From Vermamoeba vermiformis (Eukaryota; Tubulinea; Echinamoebida), in NCBI GenBank assembly GCA_045837725.1, contig JBEWZL010000204.1, positions 37,507-101,506 of the forward strand: a DNA stretch of 64,000 bases. The letters run 5' to 3'. The stretch's first letter is position 1, and every line of letters starts with the position of its first letter. The notes under the pieces are model-generated. The model worked only from the letters and a program-made list of their open reading frames with translations, did not search any database and was not told the origin of the DNA. Shown here piece by piece: positions 55,885 through 64,000 of the stretch. The position numbers and the translations under genes are program-made.

Positions 55885-58800
55885 ATGTCAGGGTAAGTAG
55901 CGAGCAGATGAAATTTCAAGTGAAATTTCGCCACCATCCTCTTATGGACCGTAAAAGGATGGGTTGTGCAGTCAAATTTTTTGTTTTTGTTCTTTTTCTG
56001 GGCTGTCCTTTTACGGACCGTAAGAGGATGGGTCTTGACCTGGTGCTGGGCCTTTACTTTGTCATGGGTCTTGTCTGGGTCTGGGGACCTGTCCTTTTAC
56101 GGTCCATAAGAGGATGGGTCTTGGCCTGGTGTTGGGTCTGGACTTAGTCTTGGATCCTGACTGGGTCTTGGGACCTGTCCTTTTACGGTCCGTAAGAGGA
56201 TGGGTTTGGACTTGGTATTGATCCTGACTGGGTCTTGGAACCTGTCCTTTTACGGTCCATAAGAGGATGGGTCTGGACTTGGCCTTGACTCTTGACTCAG
56301 TGTTGGGTCTTGCCTGAGTGTTGAGCCCTGTCCTTTTACGGTCCATAAGAGGATGGGTCTTGGCCTGGTGTTGGGTCTTGACTTGGTCTTGGATCCTGAC
56401 TGGGTCTTGAGCCCTGTCCTTTTACGGTCCATAAGAGGATGGGTCTTGGCCTGGTGTTGGGTCTGGACTTGGTCTTGGATCCTGACTGGGTCTTGGGACC
56501 TGTCCTTTTACGGACCGTAAGAGGATGGGTCTTGTTTTACAGTTTTTTTTGCCAAGTGCTGATGCAATTTTTTTTAACAGAAACGGAAAAAAGAGTGGCC
56601 AGCCCAACCAACCCTACAAGCCACCAAGATCAACAGTCATCGAAGAGATGACCCCAGAGATGTGGGACGACTTTGCAACCACATCAACAACAAAGGGCCC
56701 AGCACCCAAAGCCAACCCCCCTCCCCAGGCACCCAAGGGCGCAGCGGCTCAGGTACCAACCCCAGTGGCAGCCAACCAAAGGGCAATCCAGCCAGCACAA
56801 GTCGTCCTGCCAAGAGTGGCGTCAAGCTTGCCACCCAGGGAAGAGCCTCACCAACAGGAGCAAGCAGCCACCTCCGAGTCGTTTTTGGACAACGACACCA
56901 GCTTCACTGATACCCAGCTGGCAGCAATACTAACCCCAGAGTATGCCAAGCAGGCCCAACCCCAGGCCCCACCTCAGCCTGAGCCCAAGTCTCCCAATTC
57001 CCTGGTCTACGAGCTGCTCCCAAACATGACTGCAGCCAACACAGCAAAGAGTAGCTACAGCAGCCTCAAGAGGGAGACCTCCCAGGTCGAGGGCAGCTGG
57101 TGGTTGGAGCCAGACCCAGTGCTGAAGGTCATCCTGTTCAAGGGTGAGCTGTTTCCCGAAGGAGGCGGAGAACCGATCAAGGGGCTTGGCCTACAGCTGT
57201 TTGTGGCAATCCGCAAGTCGTCAGGAGCGCATTGGATGGCCATGATAGATTACACGGACCCCTCGAACCCAGAAGGTTACTGCCTGACGGCCAAGTCAAT
57301 GTGGAATGTCGACAAGACAAATCGACACATCCAGCAATGGGAAATGTGCCCAGTGGACAACAGGCTGGAGTGGCAGGCCAGGATCAACAACATGAGCGAG
57401 GCATACGACGCAGCTGTGAGCGAGGGCCCAGTCAAGCATACCACAGGCCTGACCGAAGCCCAAAAGAAGGTCGCAGACAGGCTGAAAGGCAAAGGCGAAG
57501 TGGACCTGACGTCAATGTTGGACGACGACGAGGATCAGTCAGCGGAGGAACAGCCTCAGGGAGAGGATGAGGAGGAGCCCATGCAGCTTGAAAAAGAGGT
57601 AAGAACCAAAAGATTTTTTTAAAATTCAAAGAGTGTCCTTTAAGGGACCGTAAGAGGAAGGGGTCACCACTAGTCCTGGATGGACTCAAAACCTGTCCTC
57701 TTAGGGTCTGTAAAAGGATGGGTCATGACTTAGACTTTGCCTGAGTCAAAACCTGTCCTCTTATGGACCGTAAAAGGATGGGTCAAGGCTGAACAATTGC
57801 CTGGCTAGGAATCCATCCTCTTACGGTCCCTTAAAGGATGGGTAAGGCTTGAGGCTTTGCCTGAGTCAAGACCTGTCCTCTTACGGTCCCTTAAAGGATG
57901 GGTAAGGCTTGAGTCTTTGCCTGAGTCAAGACCTGTCCTCTTATGGTCCGTAAAAGGATGGGTAAGGCTTGAGTCTTTGCCTGAGTCAAAAACCCATCCT
58001 CTTACGGTCCATAAAAGGATGGGTCATGGCAGGGACTTTGCCTGAGCCAAGACCTGTCCTCTTACGGTCCCTTAAAGGATGGGTCATGCCTGGGACTTTG
58101 CCTGACCCAAGGCATGTCCTCTTATGGTCCGTAAAAGGACAGGTTGGGCCTGTGTCTTTCCCTGAGTCAAGACCTGTCCTCTTACGGTCCGTAAGAGGAT
58201 GAGTCAACCTATTGTTATTTGTTATTTTCCAAGTACTAATCCCCTGTTGTAGGAACCTCTCCCTTTGAAAACTCCACGCAAGGACCCCAACGCCCTCGAG
58301 CCTGTCAGTGATGACCTCAAGTTGCTGGCCACAGAGCTAGACTGGGCCACAAAGCAAAAGGAGAGCGCCGAGGCACAGAAGCTCAAGAAGGGGGTCGCTG
58401 TTAGTACCAAGAAGAAGAAGTCCGCCGAAGGCTCGGGCCCCGTCACATCAGACCCATCGGCTTTCGACGAAGTCATGACAAGGGGAGCCGAGTTGCTGGA
58501 TTCGCCAGAATGCGGGGGGATGTTTGCAGGCGTTCCTTTTACAATAATGAAAAGGAGCCAGGAGAACTTCCTCAGACCTCTCCAGGAAGAGACAGTCCAA
58601 AACTTGATCAAGACCATATCAGTGAATTGGTTCGAGTACAGCCCAATGCTGGGAGTCATTTCTGCGAAACACTTCAAAAAGTTTGAAAGGTGGTACTACA
58701 TGGAAAGAAGACCTCCTTTGCCAAACTCCCTCATGGAATGCGTCACAGTGTTGGATGGTCAACATCGAATTGAAGCCTTGCACAGACTGGTCGAGAAGAC

Positions 58801-61800
58801 GAGGGATGCGGAAAAGAAAAAGAAGTACCAAGAAAGCACCATTTCCTTGACGCTTTTTATCGACATCCCCGAACGGGACCAGAACACAATCTCTCTGTAT
58901 TACCAGCAGGTGATGACCACAATGAACCAAGTTACAATGGTCGACCTGCTGAAACAAATGAGAGATCAGTGGCTGCAGTTCGTTCTGGATTCGGACATGG
59001 AAGAGGCAGACATTGACAAGAAGCTGATTGTGCGATACATCTACCAGCTTTGCACTTTGACGGATAACCCGACCATGACCCAATTCAAAGAAGAGGCCAA
59101 GACCAAGGTGGCTGAAAAGGTCAAGGCGAAGAAAAGAAGAAGCAAGAAGGACGAGGCGCTGGAAGTTGCAGAGCAGACGGCGGAGGTGGCCTCGAACTAC
59201 GCCCTTTCGATTTACAACAAAATCAAGTGGGCGTTTCAAGTCCCTTGCTACCCAAGGATTGGGATCAACTTGTGGCCGTTGTGGTACAGCCATCTGAAGA
59301 ACCAAGAGTCAACGGCAGGTATTTACCCCCTGGATGCCTACGTGGAGCTCGGAGGAATGCACAGCTGCGAGAGGTACGCCATCATGGCTTTTGCTGCCAA
59401 GAACAACGTGAACGCGGCTGGATTCAAGGTGTTGTGCAAATTCATCAAGAGTCATAGAACCATCTTGAGCAAGTTTATCCTTGACCTTGAGCCAACAATG
59501 TCGAGCTTTTTGGGCCTCAGAGAGCTTACTGATGTAGAGAAGGCCAAAATCAAGAAAGTCGTGGACATGTGGATGGAGTGGATCCAGACATCGCACATGG
59601 CAGGTCTACTTGGTGTGACCCCAGGCAAGAGGCTGACAATCACTGATGACGACTGGGCTTACTTCAAAAAGCGCATAACCATGTCCATCAACAACGCAGC
59701 CTTCCCGACCGAAGAGGTTATCGACAGGCTTCGCACTGTGGTTACGTTCCGGATCCCGAAAAAGTCAGGCAATGCTACCAAGTGGTTAAACACTCTCCTT
59801 GCCAGCGTCAATGAGGTTGCCCCTATGGACACCAGTGTCCCACCAAATACGGTAAGTCTTGTGTAGTACCAAAGTGTCCTCTTACGGACCGTAAAAGGAT
59901 GGGTCATGGCAGGGACTTTGCCTGACCCAAGACCTGTCCTCTTACGGTCCCTTAAAGGATGGGCCATGACTGGGACTTTGCCTGAGTCAAAACCCATCCT
60001 CTTATGGTCCATAAAAGGATGGGCCATGACTGGGACTTTGCCTGAGTCAAAACCTGTCCTCTTACGGTCCATAAAAGGATGGGTCATGACTTAGACTTTG
60101 CCTGAGTCAAAACCTGTCCTCTTATGGTCCGTAAAAGGATGGGTCAAGGCTGAACAATTGCCTGGCTAGGAATCCATCCTCTTACGGTCCCTTAAAGGAT
60201 GGGTTATGACTGGGGCTTTGCCTGAGTCAAAATCCATCCTCTTACGGTCCCTTAAAGGATGGGTCATGTCTGAGTCTTTGTCTGAGTCAAAACCCATCCT
60301 CTTACGGTCCATAAAAGGATGGGTCATGACTTAGAATTTGCCTGAGTCAAAACCTGTCCTCTTATGGTCCGTAAAAGGATGGGCCATGACTGGGACTTTG
60401 CCTGAGCCAAGACCTGTCCTCTTACGGTCTGTAAAAGGATGGGTTATGGCTGGGACTTTGCCTGACTCCAATCCTATCCTCTTACGGCCCGTAAAAGGAC
60501 CAGTTCACTGCCTGCCTTATTTTCCCAGCCTTACTGACAAATGCTCTCCGTAGGTCAATCATGTGGTCATGGACTTGCGAATGTCCACAAGCAACAACAA
60601 CGAAAGCATGATTGAAGGCCTGGTTAATGTGGCCATTGCCTTTGCTCAAGCCAGACACTGCTGCATAACAGTGGTTGACGAGGGGACATTGAAACTTCTT
60701 CTCGGCAGAGTGCCAAACACCCAGGCATACCATCTGTTTTCGGTGCTGGACCAGCCAGACGAAGAGCTGTTGCTGGATGACCCTCAGGGTGGCACAGGGG
60801 TGTTTGTGGTGGTACTGCGACCAGCAAACCTCCACCTCTTCTTCAGGTCGAATCACGGAGACTTGGGCCAGAGAATGGTTGGCTTTTCATTGGCGCACAG
60901 AGCATTCTACCTGAACAGACCAAGCAAGAGTAAAGGCCCAGTCCCTCTGCGAAACCAAGAAATTGCAGGCGCAGAAGCAGAAGCCTTGCCAGTGCTGTTC
61001 TGGACCTCATTGGGATCTTTCATCCAGGCAGATGAAAAAAGCAGCATCATGGCGATAGGAAGTTGCACCAGCAATTGTACTGCTTTTGCTGCCAAGAGTT
61101 GGTTGTCCAGCAGGAGAAGATGCATCTTCGTCGGGCTCAAGAAGAAGAAAAAGCCAAACGACGTGCCAGTCTCAAAACAGATGGAGGAGCTGGAGCAGAA
61201 AAGGTCAATGAACCAGGCGTCTGCATCTGCAGGAGGCATGGTGGTGCAGGAGGAGGAACTCAAAGAGGTCCCAAAGAACTTGGAAGAAATGATGGCCAAG
61301 TTGGTATCCCCAGAGAGCAAGTTGAGAGAACAGGCAAGCAAGATACCTTTCTTGTCCTTGTTCCTGAAAGACTTGGAGTGGGCTGATTTAGCAAAAGTCA
61401 AGACATTTGCTTTTGAGACCTACAGAAATGTTTCAGAAGGTTGGGCCATGCTAAAACAAGAGTACTTCAGAGAGCTACGCTTTTACCAAGATTCATTACC
61501 CGAAGAGGGCAGCGTAGAGTACGACACGTACACGGCCAGATTGAAGACTCTCTACATGCTGGATGAAGCAGACCAACAGCTCCCAGTGATAAAGACTCTA
61601 CAGCAGCTCAAAGAGGCAGCAGCAACCTTGGCATCTCCTCCCAACAAGACTGGCAAGACACCTGGAAGAAAGACTCCAGGCAAGGCACCAGCTCGGTTCG
61701 AAACTCCCACCAACCTTGGAAAGAGAAAGGTCAGGGATGAGGACGAAGGAACAGAGCAGGGTGAAGAGCAGCCCTTGTTGAAGAGGCCAAAGGTGTCAAC

Positions 61801-62662
61801 TACACCAACAAGAAAGGAAGTAGTGAATGCCAGGGCGACCATCAACAACACCAACTTCCAGCCTGTCTCGACCATAGAGCTGCTGAGAACTGCACCAGTT
61901 GTGCCTGCAAGGGCAGGCCTTGGACCCCTCCCAAAAAGCAACAACAATGCAGTCTCGCATCAAGCCCCTCGTTCGGAGGAGCAAGGGGAGAAGCAAGGGC
62001 CAGGAGAGGAGCCAGTGACAAGACCACAGGACGTGATGCAGGTTGATGACATTGAGGACTCTGGCCAGCAACAGCAAAAGCCTCGCACCAAAGAAGGAAC
62101 TTTAAACTTGCCAGTTGTGGTTGAGGAGGATGACATTGAGGACACAGAGTTCACTCCCAAACAGCCCAAGTCAATCAGAAAATCCTCAGAGCTGGAGGAC
62201 GACCAGATTGAAACGACCCCTCCTCCTAAGGCCCAGGAGGAGGAAGAGGACGAGGCGGAGGAAAAGGCCAAGCATGACTCGAGCAGCGACTTTGCCAGCC
62301 CACCAAAGCCTGCGGAAAAGAAGGACAAGAAGAAGAAAAAGAAGAAGAAGCAGGACAGTGAGCAAGCCAAGTCTGTGGATGAAGAATCCAAGGAGGGCAA
62401 GGCCGAGAAGAAGAAGAAGAAGAAGAAGGCAGAGGAAGCAGAACCTGAGGGGGACAAGACTGAAAAGAAAAAGAAGAAAAAGAAGAAGAGCAAGAAATCG
62501 AAAGGTTCTTCGAAAGAAAAGTCGTCCTCCAAGTCCGAGGAAAAGGAGTCATCAGAGAGCCAAGGCGAAGAGGAAGAGCAAGCAGCTGCCCAAGAGGAGG
62601 AGGAGGAGGAGGAGAGAGCCTCTCAGGTATCACGTAGTGCTAGTTCTGATGATTTTGATTGA
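55885..62662 (+). CDS. DGQHR-motif protein with repeat-filled introns
   Basis: Four exons (55885-55892, 56581-57598, 58253-59851, 60554-62662) with canonical GT/AG borders join in frame to 1,577 residues. The first codes only MSG up to the donor GGGTAAGT; acceptors follow TTTTTTTTAACAG, CCCCTGTTGTAG (with TACTAAT branch site) and CTCTCCGTAG. Residues 1-340 are Pro/Gln-rich, then a folded region with SWWLEPDPVLKVILFKGELF. Near residue 510 is VLDGQHRIEALHRL, the DGQHR motif of a ParB-like fold also found in the DndB family. The rest of that exon is a well-folded alpha-rich domain. The C-terminal 350 residues are disordered, with K-runs ([11 protein letters not shown]) and E-runs. Exons are richer in G+C than neighbouring genes. 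The function is unknown; DNA or chromatin binding is an inference. Confidence 0.8.
55930..56530. repeat. Palindromic repeat array inside intron 1 (8 copies)
   Basis: Eight palindromes at about 55,936, 56,005, 56,091, 56,178, 56,244, 56,330, 56,416 and 56,502. The later ones are part of a tandem unit of about 86 bp (one shortened to 66) whose spacer contains GGTCTTGGCCTGGTGTTGGG. All lie within the 688-nt first intron of the DGQHR gene. Confidence 0.9.
57630..58205. repeat. 60-bp tandem array inside intron 2 (10 palindromes)
   Basis: Ten units of about 60 bp, each with one palindrome plus a spacer containing GACTTTGCCTGAGTCAA. It fills nearly all of the 654-nt second intron of the DGQHR gene, leaving only the donor and about 50 bases with the branch site and acceptor. 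Confidence 0.95.
59870..60505. repeat. 60-bp tandem array inside intron 3 (11 palindromes)
   Basis: Eleven units with an exact 60-bp period, the same unit type as in intron 2. One two-unit variant with the odd spacer GAACAATTGCCTGGCTAGGA is shared between introns 2 and 3. The array fills the 702-nt third intron except for the splice signals. Confidence 0.95.
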
Positions 62663-62701
62663 ATCGTAAGTTTGTATGTTGTTGATAACAAAAGGGGTTT
62701 T

Positions 62702-63118
62702 GATCCTCTTACGGACCGTAAAAGGACGAGGTCCAAGGGCTCAGTCAAACCCTGTCCTCTTACAGACCGTAAAGGGATGGGTCCTGACTTTGACTTGGGG
62801 TAAGTCAAGCCTTGTCCTCTTACGGACCGTAAAATGACTGGATCTGGGTTGACTTCAAATCCCATCCTCTTACGGTCCATAAAAGGATGGGTCTTGACTA
62901 AGCCTGTTTCTACTCCAAGTCAGATCCTCTTACGGACCGTAAAAGGATGCGAATATATTTATGCTAAAAACTCAGACCCATCCTCTTACGGACCGTAAAA
63001 GGATCAAAACAAAGTGCCAAAATTTAAAGTCATCCTCTTACGGACCGTAAAAGGATAACCTTAAGTGAAAACTTTTTAAACTAAGTAACCATCCTTTTAC
63101 GGACCGTAAGAGGATGGA
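62702..63118. repeat. Palindromic repeat array downstream of the gene (8 copies)
   Basis: Eight palindromes at about 62,705, 62,755, 62,815, 62,864, 62,926, 62,981, 63,031 and 63,091, beginning 40 bases after the stop codon. The last copies have 14-bp arms round a single central base (CCATCCTTTTACGG-A-CCGTAAGAGGATGG). The spacing is 50-62 bases and the spacers differ from those in the introns. Confidence 0.92.
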
Positions 63119-63597
63119 TATTCTCCTATCACTTATTAATCAACATTTCATTAGGCGAACTTCTTTGGTACTCCATTACAGTCAACGGGAGCAGCCTCGG
63201 TTGACTTGTTCTCATCCTTCCCTTCCTCCCCAAGCCCCTTCCTATCCTTTCCTCACTGGCTGTTCGAAGTCCAGGCCTCACCAAAAATCGACACCCAGGC
63301 CACTGTCATCGTTCCTCGTACCCCACTCCCATCCCCACCCCGATCCCCATCCAAGTCCGATCAGCCGTCCTCACCAAGTTGTTGACCCAGCCCTTTGTAT
63401 TTTTTTTTAAAATAAAAATGTTTTAATCTATAGGCAGTCACGTGACCTCCCCTAAATTCCGGGGGCGGGAATTCCCGAAATAAATTCCGGGCATCTTCCA
63501 GGGCTCATCTTCCGCACGATTCTCTCGGATGCCACGGCTCGGGTGCGGACGGTCGGGCGCGACGGTTTTTTTCCCGACCACTATCTTAACCTCACGC
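63119..63597. other. Boundary region: end of palindromes to GC-rich segment
   Basis: A C-rich, coding-looking stretch (to about 63,410) has no recognised product. After TTTTTTTTAAAATAAAAATG at about 63,400 the composition changes abruptly. From GTCACGTGAC at 63,436 on the sequence is strongly GC-rich, with the inverted pieces CCGGGGGCGGGAATTCCCG and AAATTCCGGG. This could be a promoter-like or terminal segment of the element that carries the next frame. Confidence 0.4.
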
Positions 63598-64000
63598 ATG
63601 GAACACCACAGCTCAGACTCGATGTCCGTAGATGAAACGGACCATTACGCCCCCTCGGAGACGCCGTTCGAACGGCAGATCGACCAAAGGCACTACCTCT
63701 ACGGGGACGACTGGAACGACTCTGCCTTCGGGGATTACCAGACTCGAGGCCTGGAACCTCTCCGAGTTCCCGATCGAGAGGAGCCATCGTCCCCTCCTCC
63801 GGAAAGGACGCCCGACCGACGAGTGAGTTGGGCGAGGGCAAACCAGTGGGTAGCCGCTTCCGCCGGGCACCCGGACAAGCTGTCGGCGTTGGCGGCGGCC
63901 AAGATGAACTTCGTGCCCACCTTGGAGAACTCGGCCGAACCGTCGTTGCCATCCTGCGACCTGGACGGCCTATGCTTGGTCGGTTACCCGTCGATACCGT
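63598..64000 (+). CDS. GC-rich open frame running off the window
   Basis: An ATG at 63,598 opens a frame that stays open for 134 codons to the window end. It begins MEHHSSDSMSVDETDHYAPS and contains HYLYGDDWNDSAFGDY, then SWARANQWVAASAGHPDKLS. Third positions are rich in G and C, unlike every other gene here. I recognise no family. An N-terminal structural ORF of a mobile element is one possibility, given the sharp composition change just upstream; a transferred gene is another. The shadow frames on both strands are also open because of the GC bias, so coding is likely but not certain. Confidence 0.45.
   Translation, partial: MEHHSSDSMSVDETDHYAPSETPFERQIDQRHYLYGDDWNDSAFGDYQTRGLEPLRVPDREEPSSPPPERTPDRRVSWARANQWVAASAGHPDKLSALAAAKMNFVPTLENSAEPSLPSCDLDGLCLVGYPSIP

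Noticed and set aside
57857-58202. Open frames through the arrays giving PVLLRSLKGW-type repeat peptides
   Set aside because: They are translations of the 60-bp repeat (a multiple of three), sit in introns, and occur in different frames and strands in the other arrays.
59870-60505. CRISPR-like regularity: short palindromes at exact 60-bp spacing
   Set aside because: The spacers are near copies of each other rather than unique, the array lies inside an intron of a eukaryotic gene and there are no cas genes. It is a tandem satellite.
61960-62532. Long minus-strand frames rich in Ser, Phe and Leu
   Set aside because: They are the complement of Lys/Glu-rich low-complexity exons of the DGQHR gene and have no independent support.
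63581-63952. Minus-strand frames in the GC-rich end segment
   Set aside because: GC bias opens all frames here; the plus frame has the better start and composition, though this is not certain.

Overview
The window is nuclear DNA of a compact eukaryotic genome. Most genes are split by many short introns (about 45-60 nt, GTAAG/GTACG donors, AG acceptors), intergenic gaps are a few hundred bases, and the background is AT-rich. The gene set points to a free-living unikont protist, most likely amoebozoan-like: a Rap/Ras GTPase, F-box/ankyrin proteins, part of a class C GPCR, a MYRF/MrfA-like membrane transcription factor, a Crinkler-type NTPase, peroxisomal malate synthase and a truncated haemoglobin. 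The lineage is inferred from gene content only.

Layout. 0-7.5 kb: the end of a GH1 beta-glucosidase, a small acidic protein, a decayed integrase-bearing element, a SENP/Ulp2 SUMO protease and a Rap-like GTPase. 7.9-12.6 kb: a membrane-anchored F-box/LRR protein, an RsmE-type rRNA methyltransferase and malate synthase ending in SKL. 12.7-23.9 kb: two tandem paralogous F-box/ankyrin genes. 24-28 kb: a tetraspan membrane protein, a tubby-like protein and an N-acetylglucosamine kinase. 28.8-32.6 kb: a SAM-P-loop NTPase-nuclease protein of Crinkler type and a class C GPCR fragment. 33-45.5 kb: a mitochondrial DEAD-box helicase, an Arf GTPase, sulfite oxidase, a secreted GPI-type protein, a PhoD-like phosphatase and an LtrA-like membrane protein. 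45.8-53.8 kb: a secreted protein with phage-fibre-like repeats, the MYRF-like/LRR protein, a candidate permuted tRNA gene, a truncated haemoglobin and 3-phosphoglycerate dehydrogenase.

The last 10 kb differs. One gene of about 1,577 codons (55,885-62,662) carries a DGQHR motif. Its three introns are 650-700 nt, more than ten times the local norm, and are filled with palindromic repeats. About 46 copies of the palindrome lie in the introns and both flanks and none in the exons. From about 63.4 kb the sequence turns strongly GC-rich and an open frame runs off the window.

The two strongest novel signals are (1) a tRNA-like locus at 50.03-50.22 kb whose 3' part lies upstream of its 5' part, with a pairing acceptor stem and a Pol III-type T-run, and (2) the palindrome-filled introns of the DGQHR gene. 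Metabolic genes such as malate synthase, PGDH, sulfite oxidase, NAG kinase and beta-glucosidase look like ordinary housekeeping genes. I see no operon-like clustering.
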